From RYN-428 sp035695715 (GTDB lineage: Bacteria; Planctomycetota; Phycisphaerae; Tepidisphaerales; Tepidisphaeraceae), in contig DASRRM010000471.1 of NCBI GenBank assembly GCA_035695715.1, forward strand, positions 1-15,833: a DNA stretch of 15,833 nucleotides. The letters run 5' to 3'. Numbering within the stretch: the stretch's first letter is position 1; every line of letters begins with the position of its first letter. This document shows, in pieces, positions 1-8,315 of this stretch. The position numbers and the translations under genes are program-made. The notes below the pieces were generated by a model, which saw only the letters and a list, made by a program, of their open reading frames with translations, was not told the DNA's origin and ran no database searches.

Positions 1-60
1 CGCAGCGCCGGCCCGGATCCGGTTTGGTCGATAGTCTCGGATCCTACAGGCATCGTGTAA
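1..60 (+). CDS. possible 3' end of an upstream gene (partial)
   Basis: Frame 1 is open from the window edge to a TAA at 58-60 and would encode about 19 residues ending VWSIVSDPTGIV. The peptide looks protein-like but is too short to identify. The opposite strand is also open here: an ATG at 53-51 reads MPVGSETIDQTGSG towards the edge, so a minus-strand gene start is an alternative. Neither reading has a supporting ribosome-binding site in view. The dense palindromes that follow fit a gene end better than a gene body. Confidence 0.25.
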   Translation, partial: RSAGPDPVWSIVSDPTGIV

Positions 61-101
61 GTCGGGATGAGTGACGGAACGGCACGCAAGCGTGCAACGG
101 C

Positions 102-266
102 TACTCCTCTTCGCGCAGCTAATGCCCTTCTGGGCTCTGCGGTTAGCCGCGACGCGCAGCGGAGCGTTTCATCGGGAAGAAACGTATTTCTCCGTACTAA
201 ACGCTCCGCTGCGCGTCGCGGCTAACCGCAGAACTTGCCGGGACATTAGCTGCGCGAAGAGGAGTA
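102..266. repeat. large imperfect palindrome, 68-nt arms (family D)
   Basis: Arms 102-169 and 199-266 are reverse complements around a 29-nt loop. The outer 23 bp and inner 33 bp pair perfectly, and only the middle 12 nt (125-136 against 232-243) differ. The inner arm holds the core GGTTAGCCGCGACGCGCAGC. A small perfect hairpin (GCACGC-AA-GCGTGC, 82-95) lies just before it. There is no T-tract, so it is not a classical terminator. It is an intergenic repeat; function unknown. Confidence 0.8.
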
Positions 267-292
267 AATACTGAGTGGTTTTTGGACGCTTG

Positions 293-410
293 TTCGTGAC
301 ACGGCCGTCTCGGCCGTGCCTTCGAATCGAATACTGTGTGAATTTCTGAAAAGTGCGCGGTTTAATCTCGCATCGCGCTGCAGGCACGGGCGAGACGCCC
401 GTGTCACGAA
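293..410. repeat. paired palindromic repeat, family C (copy 1)
   Basis: Arms 293-320 and 383-410 (28 nt) are reverse complements with two mismatches around a 62-nt spacer. Each arm is itself nearly self-complementary; the right arm contains CACGGGCGAGACGCCCGTG. The structure can therefore fold as two small hairpins or one large one. It ends about 18 nt before the GGAGG of the following gene, so it lies in that gene's 5' region. The same core recurs at 4563-4637, 9536-9554 and 10301-10406. Confidence 0.8.
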
Positions 411-427
411 AAACCATCGCGGCTTTT

Positions 428-432
428 GGAGG
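428..432 (+). promoter_or_regulatory. Shine-Dalgarno site fixing the GTG start at 441
   Basis: GGAGG lies 8 nt before the GTG at 441. An in-frame TTG at 426 begins upstream of this site and overlaps it, so 441 is the better start. Confidence 0.75.
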
Positions 433-440
433 TTGTTTTT

Positions 441-1709
441 GTGAAACTTGTTGGCTTTGTGCTTGTCTTCAGCCTGATCTGCGGAATTGCGACAAACGCA
501 CTGTATGGCGCTGACGCCGCGCCCGCGCGGCTGGGTTCGGCCGGCTTTGTGCCGTCTCCAACCCATCCCTTCGGCTGGCGCGGGGATGGTTCGGGATGTT
601 TCCTCGGCGCCACGCCGCCAACCCAATGGTCGGCAACCAAAAACATCCGCTGGAGCACTACGGTCGGCAAAAGTTATTCATCGCCCATCCTGACTGAAAA
701 GCTGGCGATCGTGACGGTCGAGCCGAATTTTATCGTTGCCGTCAATCGCGCCGACGGCAAGCAAGCCTGGAAAACCGCCGTCGCGCCGGCCGATCTTTCC
801 GATCCTAAAAGCCGCAAGGGGGCGGAGGATTACATTCTTCCCAAGGCTGGGTCGGGAATGTCGGCGGCAACGCCGGTGACCGATGGCAAGAGTATTTACA
901 TGGCGTTTGCCAACGGCATTGTTTGCGCGCTCGATTTATCGGGGAAAATCCAGTGGACGGCCTATATCGATGCCGACCAGAACACCGGGTATGGCCGCAG
1001 CTCTTCGCCGATTCTGACGGCGGGCAAGCTGATCGTTCATATGACCAATCTGTACGCCTTCGACCCGGCCACCGGCAAACAAATCTGGGTGAACACCGAT
1101 GCCGAGTCAACCTATGGCACGCCGGCCGCGTTCACGCTGGACGGCGTTGATCTGATCGCCACGCCGCGCGGGCATGTGGTGCGCGCTGACAATGGAAAGG
1201 TGGTTGCCGAGGACATCGCCCACAGCGGCACGCCAAGCCCGATCGCCCACGATGGGATGCTTTATTATGGCGACGTTTCGGTCAGCGCGATCCAGCTGAG
1301 CCCCGCCTTCAAGGACACGGAAGTATGGAACGCGATGATTGGCGATGAAGTCTTCGGCTCGCCGATTTTTTACGACCACACCCTGTTCATCGTGACCGGC
1401 AAGGGCGGCTTGTACATGTTTGATGCCAGGGGAAAGGGCGAGCAAACCCCGCTGATCAAGCCGCCGCAGCTTCTGGCCGACGGCGATCCAGACAGCGGCG
1501 CGCCGCCGACGTTTTCCTGCCTGGCGCTGGCGGGAAAATATCTGTATTTGAATTCCAACCAGGGTGAGGTTGTCGTGCTGGAGGCGACGCGCGAGGCAAA
1601 AGTGGTGGCAAGAAACAAGCTGCCCGAAGGCTCGGCGTCTACGCCGGTGTTCTGCGGGAAGGAGATGTTTCTCCGCAGCGGAGATAAGTTGCTGTGCATC
1701 GGCGAGTGA
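441..1709 (+). CDS. exported PQQ-like (BamB-type) beta-propeller protein
   Basis: A 422-aa protein with an N-terminal Sec signal (MKLVGFVLVF... hydrophobic to about residue 20, probable cleavage near ALYGADA-AP). Mature residues 30-64 hold the planctomycete-type opening LGSAGF...FGWRGDG...GATPPTQWS. After it come PQQ-like blades recognisable by A-x-D/N-x-x-x-G-K-x-x-W strands: VNRADGKQAW (101-110), ALDLSGKIQW (163-172), AFDPATGKQIW (206-216), then MFDARGKG (326-333) and a closing strand MFLRSGDKLLCIGE. BamB-type propellers act as protein-interaction scaffolds or bind quinone cofactors; no catalytic residues can be assigned. The protein is probably periplasmic. The next gene is a paralog with the same opening and the same VFCG...Y/FL closing strand. 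The start is GTG with a strong GGAGG. Confidence 0.85.
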   Translation: MKLVGFVLVFSLICGIATNALYGADAAPARLGSAGFVPSPTHPFGWRGDGSGCFLGATPPTQWSATKNIRWSTTVGKSYSSPILTEKLAIVTVEPNFIVAVNRADGKQAWKTAVAPADLSDPKSRKGAEDYILPKAGSGMSAATPVTDGKSIYMAFANGIVCALDLSGKIQWTAYIDADQNTGYGRSSSPILTAGKLIVHMTNLYAFDPATGKQIWVNTDAESTYGTPAAFTLDGVDLIATPRGHVVRADNGKVVAEDIAHSGTPSPIAHDGMLYYGDVSVSAIQLSPAFKDTEVWNAMIGDEVFGSPIFYDHTLFIVTGKGGLYMFDARGKGEQTPLIKPPQLLADGDPDSGAPPTFSCLALAGKYLYLNSNQGEVVVLEATREAKVVARNKLPEGSASTPVFCGKEMFLRSGDKLLCIGE

Positions 1710-1727
1710 TCTGCGTGCGCAACCCAA

Positions 1728-1752
1728 GTAGGGCGGGCAATGCCCGCCCTAC
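1728..1752. repeat. perfect 12-bp-stem palindrome between the two propeller genes
   Basis: GTAGGGCGGGCA, a single central A (1740), then its exact reverse complement. It begins 18 nt after the upstream stop codon and has no T-tract, but it could attenuate or protect the transcript end. A second short palindrome, TCAGAA-GA-TTCTGA, is at 1770-1783. The two fill most of the 98-nt gap between the propeller genes. Confidence 0.75.
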
Positions 1753-1807
1753 GTGAGGCATTCTCGTCATCAGAAGATTCTGACGGTTAGCATATGAGAA
1801 TCTCCAA

Positions 1808-4096
1808 ATGAAATCGCATCACCACCAATCGAACATTTTCCTCTGCGCGCTCCTGTTCCTCACGTTCACCGTCTCCCGCGCCGCCCCTCCTCCAGCCGTC
1901 GCAGCGCCAGTGCTTGGCTCGGCGGATTTTCTTCCGACGGCTCAGCAGCCCGTCGGCTGGCGTGGCGATTGGACGGGGCGATATCCTGGAGCAACTCCGC
2001 CGATGCAATGGAGCAGGCGGGTGAAAGGCGCGACGACGGAATTGAAGTTCCAGGCGCGCAAGCCCGGCCTTGGCGCGGAAAAGGACGCCACTCCGCTCGA
2101 TTATTTCACCATCAAGGATTGGCTGGTGGCCGGGCCGTTCGATGCGCGCGATTCTGCCAGCGGCATCGATACCGACTTCCTCGGCGGCGAAAGCGCCGTC
2201 GAGCCGGACGAGGGCGCAAAGGCCGGACGGGCGGTTTGGAAATTCACCCACAACAGCATGGAGACGCAAACCTCGCACGTGCATAACGAAGGCATGTGCA
2301 AGCACCTGAATGTCGATTTTGTTTTCGCCTTCGGGAAATTCTCGCGCGATGCAAAATTCAACGTCAAAATCGAAGGCGATTTCACCAACAAAGTCGGCTA
2401 TGCCCACACCTATATCTACTCCCCCGCCACCGGCGAATTTCAACTGATGAATCTCAACTGGGGCTCGGCGGCCAAGGCCTGGCTCAATGGCAAGCCGCTG
2501 CATGTCACCGTCGAAACCAATCGCAATACCTGGGACAAGAAGGAAATCAACGTCACGCTGAACAAGGGATGGAACCGGCTGCTGATCAAAGTCGCCAGCG
2601 CGGAAAACACCACCAAGACGGCCCAGGATATCGCCATCAGCAACTGGCGGACGGTGGCGTATATTCTGCCGGCGGGGCCGGTCAGCTATGAGACGAAGAA
2701 TGTCGCGTGGATGACGCGCGTCACCGGGCGCAGCATGTCGCAGCCGATCGTGGTCGGCGACCGCATTTTGATCGGCTCGGGAATTTCCGACCTGATGTGC
2801 CTGAGCAAAACCGACGGCCGGGTGCTGTGGCTTCGTTCCAACACGCCATGGGATGCAATGGGCGATGATGAACGGACGAAATACACGGACGCGATCGAGC
2901 CGCTGGCAGAGCAACTGCAAACGCTGAACGACCAGACCGTGGCGGCCATCAACGCGACGGTCGGCCCGGCCGGAATGACATCCGATCAGCAGGCGGTGAT
3001 GGACAAACGCCTGAAGGAAAAATACGAGCTGGAATCGAAGCTGCACAAGGCGTTTTACGCCATCGACCGCAAGCACTTTCCGCCGATGTTCGGCAACGAA
3101 GTCTCCTCCAGCAACGGCACGCCCTGCAGCGACGGCAAATACGTCTACTGGGCGTGCGGCGGCGGCATGAAAGGCCCGGGCGCGAGCGTCATCTGCTGCT
3201 TTGACCTGGCCGGCAAACGAATCTGGAGCTACCACGAGGCCTTCGGTGCGGCCGAGCATGGGTTGCATACCTCGCCGATGCTGGTTGACGGAAAGCTGAT
3301 TTACGCCGCCTGCCGATGGCTGGTCTGCTTTGACGCGGCGAGCGGAAAGCTGATCTGGCGGCAAAAGTGCGAGGAGTTTTGCGGCGCTTCGCCGCAGCCG
3401 GTGCGAATCGGAAACCAGACGGCCATCCTTTCCAAGCACGATGGCCGGTATATCGATCTTCGCCGGGCAAGCGACGGCGAGAAGTTTGCCTCGTTCGACT
3501 GCAACCTGTTCGGCGAGGAAACGCCGATCACCCACGACGGCGTGGTATATGTGCCTGACCGCATGACCGGCTGGGGCAATGACAATGTTGCTTTCACTGC
3601 CCTGCAACTGCCCGGCGAGGTCACCGAAAAATCGGCCATCACCCAGCTTTTCAAGTTGAACTGGGAGCGCGATCACGTGCCGCTTCGTGGGATTTCGTTT
3701 TGGGTTGCTTCGCCGTTATATCTCGATGGAATCGTTTATGTAGAGGACATGAGCGGCGGCCTGATGGCGGTGGACGTGAAGCAGCAAAGGAGCGTCTATC
3801 GCCGCTGGCTGGATTGGTATGCCCGCTACGATCGCTATTTATACGGCGCGGTGGACAGCCCCACGCTCGGCGGAAAAAATATCTATTTCTTCGACGACGC
3901 CGGGTCATCCATCATCGTAAAGCCTGGCCCGGTTTATCAGGAACTCGGCCGGAACATCATCGAAAATATTTCCCCATCAACGCAAAGCGGCAACCCGTGC
4001 AGGCAGGAGGCATTTTACAGTTCGCCGGTGTTCTGCGGGAACATGATGTATCTAAAGGGCGATGAATATTTGTACGCGATCGGCGGGCCGGGATAA
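1808..4096 (+). CDS. exported PQQ-like beta-propeller protein with inserted beta-sandwich domain
   Basis: A 762-aa protein. Residues 1-26 are a Sec signal (FLCALLFLTFTVSRA, probable cleavage after SRA). Residues 36-69 repeat the neighbour's opening motif (GWRGDWTGRYPGATPPMQWS). The frame then departs from it: residues about 98-290 (IKDWLVAGPF ... AWLNGKPLHV ... LNKGWNRLLIKV) look like a galactose-binding or PA14-type beta-sandwich as found in carbohydrate-active proteins. This is a fold-level inference. The propeller follows from about 300 (MCLSKTDGRVLW, CFDLAGKRIW, CFDAASGKLIW), interrupted at about 350-425 by a charged, probably helical insertion. It closes with VFCGNMMYL...YLYAIGG. Several cysteine-bearing blade strands (ICCFD, LVCFD) are unusual. 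Likely periplasmic or surface-exposed, perhaps binding polysaccharide. Ribosome-binding site is weak. Confidence 0.85.
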   Translation: MKSHHHQSNIFLCALLFLTFTVSRAAPPPAVAAPVLGSADFLPTAQQPVGWRGDWTGRYPGATPPMQWSRRVKGATTELKFQARKPGLGAEKDATPLDYFTIKDWLVAGPFDARDSASGIDTDFLGGESAVEPDEGAKAGRAVWKFTHNSMETQTSHVHNEGMCKHLNVDFVFAFGKFSRDAKFNVKIEGDFTNKVGYAHTYIYSPATGEFQLMNLNWGSAAKAWLNGKPLHVTVETNRNTWDKKEINVTLNKGWNRLLIKVASAENTTKTAQDIAISNWRTVAYILPAGPVSYETKNVAWMTRVTGRSMSQPIVVGDRILIGSGISDLMCLSKTDGRVLWLRSNTPWDAMGDDERTKYTDAIEPLAEQLQTLNDQTVAAINATVGPAGMTSDQQAVMDKRLKEKYELESKLHKAFYAIDRKHFPPMFGNEVSSSNGTPCSDGKYVYWACGGGMKGPGASVICCFDLAGKRIWSYHEAFGAAEHGLHTSPMLVDGKLIYAACRWLVCFDAASGKLIWRQKCEEFCGASPQPVRIGNQTAILSKHDGRYIDLRRASDGEKFASFDCNLFGEETPITHDGVVYVPDRMTGWGNDNVAFTALQLPGEVTEKSAITQLFKLNWERDHVPLRGISFWVASPLYLDGIVYVEDMSGGLMAVDVKQQRSVYRRWLDWYARYDRYLYGAVDSPTLGGKNIYFFDDAGSSIIVKPGPVYQELGRNIIENISPSTQSGNPCRQEAFYSSPVFCGNMMYLKGDEYLYAIGGPG

Positions 4097-4420
4097 GGGA
4101 GCAGGTTCGAGCCACGGCGATTCCTGTCCCTTTTATCGATATAGCCAGTCCGTGGGCGCAGCATCCCCCACCTTCGTTAAGTGCGGCTCGCCGGGAGGGC
4201 GGCGCGCATCATCGCGCAACATTTTGCGCCCCAAAATGGTGCGCAACATCGAAATTTCGCGAGTCCTGACCGGTAGCCCGGTCAATCTTGCTCGCGAATC
4301 TGCGGGAGGTCCAAATACTTTAAACAGATTCGTTGCATAGCTGGAATATCCCCCAATGACGACGTTCCAAACCTCTATCCCTCTACCATATGCGCAAAAA
4401 GTTGACATTTCGGAGGGTAG
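4097..4420. other. non-coding convergent gap with nested hairpins
   Basis: No convincing gene. There are two small structures: 4214-4244 (GCGCA + CATTTTG stem, 5-nt loop, one mismatch) and 4257-4297 (outer TCGCGAG/CTCGCGA, inner GACCGG/CCGGTC). Base composition is more AT-rich than in neighbouring genes. A minus-strand open frame covers the gap (ATG about 4411 to a stop at 4133) with a semi-plausible peptide (EVWNVVIGGYSSYATNLFKV). It has no visible ribosome-binding site and its upstream extension runs into a palindrome, so it may be a decayed gene. It is not called as a CDS. Confidence 0.45.
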
Positions 4421-4500
4421 ACGCCGGTTCTGAGGTACTCCGAAGAGCCGGATCAATCGCGCGAAGAATCCGGCTCTTCGGAGTACCTCAGAACCGGCGT
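4421..4500. repeat. perfect 33-bp-arm palindrome (family B)
   Basis: Arms 4421-4453 and 4468-4500 are exact reverse complements around a 14-nt loop. The arm reads ACGCCGGTTCTGAGG then TACTCCGAAGAGCCGGAT. It shares GGTACTCCGAAG with family A (GGTACTCCCGAAG at 15095-15176), so the two families may be related. No T-tract follows on either strand. It lies between convergent genes, where it could still stall or stabilise both transcripts. Confidence 0.85.
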
Positions 4501-4562
4501 GTTGGGGCAAGCGGTGCGGGCGCCCATGGTTAGAAAGAAAAGCGCCACCGCCGCGTGGGAAA

Positions 4563-4637
4563 ATTCCCGTATCACGGGCGTCTCGCCCTTGTCTTCATTT
4601 CAAGAGAACACGGGCGAGACGCCCGTGATACGGGAAT
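4563..4637. repeat. palindrome of family C (copy 2), overlapping a gene end
   Basis: Arms 4563-4592 and 4608-4637 are reverse complements with one mismatch (4589) around a 15-nt loop. Each arm contains the core CACGGGCG-x3-CGCCC. The right arm is read in frame by the minus-strand membrane-protein gene and encodes its last residues (SRITGVSPV). That gene's TGA (4602-4600) is in the loop. A short palindrome, CCGCCG-T-CGGCGG, adjoins at 4638-4650. Confidence 0.85.
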
Positions 4638-7600
4638 CCGCCGTCGGCGGAAGCGTCGCGTAATTCTCATCCACATCACAAGCGGCCTGGCCGTCCCAGA
4701 TGCCAACCCATTGATCCCAGGTGAGCGTCACGAACTTCAACAGAACACTTCGCGCGCTGGGATAACTCGCGTCGGCTGGTCTCTCAGCGTCACCCGGCTC
4801 CTCGACCAACGGCACGACTACCGGCTCGGCGAAGTTTCCATCGGGCCAAACGGTCAGCGTTTCGCGCGATAATTCAAAAATCGCCGGGCGGGAATCAAAC
4901 ACCCGCTCGATCTGCTCCTTCACCAATTCCACGCCCGAGGTTTTGTAAAGGCCGAGCAGTGCCGCGGACAAAAGCCGCGACTGCGCTGGCGACAGCGCCT
5001 CAATCCATCCCGGCCGGCCAATGCCAGCGACGATCCAACCGGCGCGCTGCTCGAAGAAGATAACCGCCGGCGATGAATGACATGCCGGGCACGACAGCGC
5101 TATGGTGATGCGGGTCGGCGACAGGCATACCTCGCCCAGCGCGATCGGCGTTTGCCGCCATTGCGGATGCTCATTGAGCCGATAGAGCAATTCGCGCTCG
5201 ATGAAATGCGCCACCGCGTGCTCGACATGTTCGGCAGCTTCATCGTGCGCCGCTGGCGCTGCGCCGGGGTGGGCGTTGCGGCGCACTTTCCGCTGCCGGG
5301 CGAACAATTTCGGCACCGTGCCGGAGTGAAAGCCGGGACGCAGCAGGCGGGCCATGGTTTCGCCGTGGCTGCCGATGGAAATCGGCCGCAGCGTCCTTGG
5401 GCGATTGGCGCGATACAGCTTCCAATTGGCGCGCAGTTCCCAGGCCAGGAAGCCGAAGATGCCGGGGATGCTGGTGACCGTCGCGAATGCGAACGTGCTT
5501 GCCCGGCCAGCGCCGATTCCCAGGCTCTCGAATGCCGACTGCCACAGGCGAAACGTCGGCAGCACGATCTTGTGCGAAACCGTCACCACCGGAAAGTGCT
5601 TGATCGGGTTCACCTGCGGCTCAGCCAGAAGATTGACGACGAACCGCGCGACATAAGCAACATAAAACCAGAAAACGCCCAGCGCCGCCTTCACCCACAG
5701 CGACGAACGCGGCTGGCCCTCGCGGAAGCGAAGCCATTCATCGACCGCGTACAGCATGCGGTCGAAATCCTCCAGCAGCTTCGCGAAAAAGTGCATGATC
5801 CCGGAGAAAACATTCCCCAGCACTTCCATGGTAAACCGGCTGCCGATCATTCGCAGCCAATGCACGATCACCTGCTCGATCGCCCGCCCATGGCGGCTGT
5901 TCAGCAGCAGATTCATTCCCGCAAAAATCGACCCAAGCACGATCCAATGCGTGCGGGCCGAGATATGGTGCGGCAGGAAAAACACCACGACCGCCGCGAT
6001 GATCAGCGGCTTGAATACGTAACGCGTCGCAAAACGCATTTCGCGCGAATTCATCACGGCCTGCACGCCGGGCCGGCTCATAATCCACCGCGGCACGCCG
6101 ACGAATAAATGTCCCACCGCCCGGCCGATCGCGGCAAACATGCGCAGAGTCGTCGCCCTGAATTCGGCGGAATTGACCGCGCCCAGAAGCATCAGCGCGA
6201 TCACCACGAACGGCAGATTCAAAATCAAGCCCAAATCCGAGTGGTGATATTCCTCAAACCAACTGATCCTGAACCAGTCCGATCGCGTCAAGACGCCAAA
6301 CAGCAGGAACACCGTGTGATCCAGCCCTTCGACGATAATGAACGCTCCGCCGAGGGGAATGAGCACGGTGCGGGTGATGGTGCGTCCGCGATCGGTGGCG
6401 AAGGCCCAGGAGCTGACTTTCTGGAAGAGCCGCCGGTAGATTTCGCCGCGATGGTAAACGCCATCGAGCGAATCACTGAGGCGGCGGTCGATGCGGAAAA
6501 GCGGGTCGCGGGTGAAGATGGTGCCGGTGCGCGAGATGTCCTCGAATTTGATCTGGTTGCTGGAGATTGCGTCGCGCACCGCGCCCAGGGTGAGAAAGCC
6601 GCGTTGCGTCAGGCTGTCGAGCAGTTCCTCGGTGAGCTTGTGCTCGGCCACCTGCTCGGGCGCATTTTTGGCAAGCAGCCCGCCGGCCTCGATGGCATTG
6701 GTAATCGCCGGGCGAAGCGCATCGCGAAGGCGGGTTTCGGTGTGATGCTCGGCGTGTTGGATCAGGTGGGTCAGCTCGGCCTGATGGGCCATCGGCAGCT
6801 TGGTGCGGGCGATTCGGCGCGCTGCCGACCGCAGGGATTTGCAGATCAACGCCAGCCGCTGGTTGGGCTGCGCGCGCCGCAACGGTCGGCGGCATCCTTC
6901 CAGAAGCCAGTCGACCACGCCGACGGAATAAATCTCGTGCTCGGCGTGAAGGCAGATTTTCTGCAGGTCATAAAGAAGCCGGCCGTCGGGATTCCACCAC
7001 CCCTCGGCGGCGTCGTTGGTCAACGCCGTCAGCATTTCGCGCCATTTCTCCTTATCCTGCGCATCCAGTTGCAGCGCAACGGCCAGGCGATCAGCCAACA
7101 CGCCCACATCGCGCAGGTCGGGCGATGAGCCGGCGCTGGCCAGAAAAACCCGCCGGCGGAGGATGGCGGCGCGCACGTGATTGCCGACCGCCGCGGCGCG
7201 ATCGGCGCGAGCCGAGAGGCTGGGAAGCCGCCGGGCGTCCTGGGCGGCGGTGGATGGCCTCGGGCTGGAGGGGACAAGTGCCGTTTCATCCGGCAATGTC
7301 ACTGCACGCGGCTCGGCGGCACCGGGAAGGCGCGTTTGCTGGAAAATGATGTCGCTGTCCACGTCCTGGCGCAAGACATCCAGCACGTTGGAGACGCTGG
7401 CGATGGCGGGGAAATAGACCGGCAGCAAATCCGGGCGGAAATAATGCAGCTCCAGGAAAACCGCCGCGAATTCGCTGTAAATCTCGGCTTCATCGGCCTT
7501 CATCGGCACATATTTTTCCTGGTGCAGCACAAAGCAGGCCTCGCTGAACGTGCTGCGGCCGATGCGCTCGATGCGATGTCGGAGGGTGGGATTTCCGACG

Positions 7601-8172
7601 CTGGGAGCTGATTTGGGAACAGGTTGATGGTTCGCGATTGTTTGAGAATCGGTACGACATTCGGATTGCGGCGCATCGTTTGCCGCGGACGAACCGGGGC
7701 TTGGGCCCCCGGCTATCATGGCGATGTCAGAAGATGCTGGTGAGCTCTTTTCGTCGACTGGTTGGGCGCTGGTTTCAAACTTTCCCCCCAGGGCCAAGTC
7801 AATCTTTGCATGAAAGAGCAATTGCCAGTAATGCCCCAGCACATCCGCCTCGCGGCGCTGCGCCAGCCAATCCGTCTCCGGCCGCGCCAACAAAATGAGC
7901 ATCTCAGCCATCGGCAGCTCATCGGGCAGTGTTAATCGCTGCGACTCGGCCAGCTCCAGCAGCCGCTTCCGGGCAATCACATGACTTGCGCGATGCGGCA
8001 CATTAAACGGCGAACGCCCGCGCCCCCGGTCGGCGGCAATCACATTCTGCAACACCCACGGCGCGAGCAACACCGCCGCCGGCTCGACACTGCGCAGCGC
8101 CGCCTCCAACGACCCGGTGGCCGGGACTGGCGCGGGGATGGGCGGGTTATCTATCAACAGTGAAGTCATCAT
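4600..8172 (-). CDS. large multi-pass membrane protein of unknown function
   Basis: A 1190-aa protein that I cannot assign to a named family. Residues 1-130 and 200-600 are soluble and helix-rich, separated by a low-complexity Ser/Pro stretch (about 136-195) and a Pro-rich linker (about 283-320). About six hydrophobic segments follow: 601-628, 646-668, 718-738, 741-758, 829-850 and 891-911. Just before the membrane part is a striking block (FEDISRTGTIFTRDPLFRID at 543-562, then LDGVYHRGEIYRRLFQKVSS), which looks conserved and is a good search seed. The C-terminal soluble region has a CPAC motif (1028-1031) in a strand that could bind metal or form a disulfide. The last about ten residues come from a palindromic repeat. 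Two adjacent ATGs (8172, 8169) can start it; upstream is GGGG. The two long open frames opposite it are shadows. Likely an inner-membrane protein; no function inferred. Confidence 0.8.
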   Translation of the reverse strand: MMTSLLIDNPPIPAPVPATGSLEAALRSVEPAAVLLAPWVLQNVIAADRGRGRSPFNVPHRASHVIARKRLLELAESQRLTLPDELPMAEMLILLARPETDWLAQRREADVLGHYWQLLFHAKIDLALGGKFETSAQPVDEKSSPASSDIAMIAGGPSPGSSAANDAPQSECRTDSQTIANHQPVPKSAPSVGNPTLRHRIERIGRSTFSEACFVLHQEKYVPMKADEAEIYSEFAAVFLELHYFRPDLLPVYFPAIASVSNVLDVLRQDVDSDIIFQQTRLPGAAEPRAVTLPDETALVPSSPRPSTAAQDARRLPSLSARADRAAAVGNHVRAAILRRRVFLASAGSSPDLRDVGVLADRLAVALQLDAQDKEKWREMLTALTNDAAEGWWNPDGRLLYDLQKICLHAEHEIYSVGVVDWLLEGCRRPLRRAQPNQRLALICKSLRSAARRIARTKLPMAHQAELTHLIQHAEHHTETRLRDALRPAITNAIEAGGLLAKNAPEQVAEHKLTEELLDSLTQRGFLTLGAVRDAISSNQIKFEDISRTGTIFTRDPLFRIDRRLSDSLDGVYHRGEIYRRLFQKVSSWAFATDRGRTITRTVLIPLGGAFIIVEGLDHTVFLLFGVLTRSDWFRISWFEEYHHSDLGLILNLPFVVIALMLLGAVNSAEFRATTLRMFAAIGRAVGHLFVGVPRWIMSRPGVQAVMNSREMRFATRYVFKPLIIAAVVVFFLPHHISARTHWIVLGSIFAGMNLLLNSRHGRAIEQVIVHWLRMIGSRFTMEVLGNVFSGIMHFFAKLLEDFDRMLYAVDEWLRFREGQPRSSLWVKAALGVFWFYVAYVARFVVNLLAEPQVNPIKHFPVVTVSHKIVLPTFRLWQSAFESLGIGAGRASTFAFATVTSIPGIFGFLAWELRANWKLYRANRPRTLRPISIGSHGETMARLLRPGFHSGTVPKLFARQRKVRRNAHPGAAPAAHDEAAEHVEHAVAHFIERELLYRLNEHPQWRQTPIALGEVCLSPTRITIALSCPACHSSPAVIFFEQRAGWIVAGIGRPGWIEALSPAQSRLLSAALLGLYKTSGVELVKEQIERVFDSRPAIFELSRETLTVWPDGNFAEPVVVPLVEEPGDAERPADASYPSARSVLLKFVTLTWDQWVGIWDGQAACDVDENYATLPPTADSRITGVSPVFS

Positions 8173-8315
8173 TACCCCAATCGCGAACAGAAATAGCTTG
8201 GGCGATCACCGCGCGCCCAGCCGTGACAGATGGTCTGCAGGACATATTACCGGATGAATCGCGCATTAAGAAACTTGCCGTTCCAAATTGAAGCGTCGCG
8301 CGACAAAGGCACAGG

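Noticed and set aside
102..410. CRISPR array
   Set aside because: The repeats are inverted pairs with differing spacing, not regularly spaced direct repeats, and no cas gene is present.
1787..3676. 629-codon open frame on the minus strand
   Set aside because: It lies wholly opposite the second propeller gene, whose signal peptide and blade motifs are clear. The antisense translation is Arg/His/Val/Ala/Gly-rich and has no domain.
4062..4340. 92-codon plus-strand open frame
   Set aside because: It begins inside the propeller gene in another frame, has no ribosome-binding site, and encodes a Ser/Arg/Gly-rich peptide with no motif.
5077..7128. Two long plus-strand open frames (343 and 339 codons)
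   Set aside because: They are shadows of the large membrane-protein gene, with Arg/Gln/His-rich composition and no motifs. The minus strand has coherent membrane segments.
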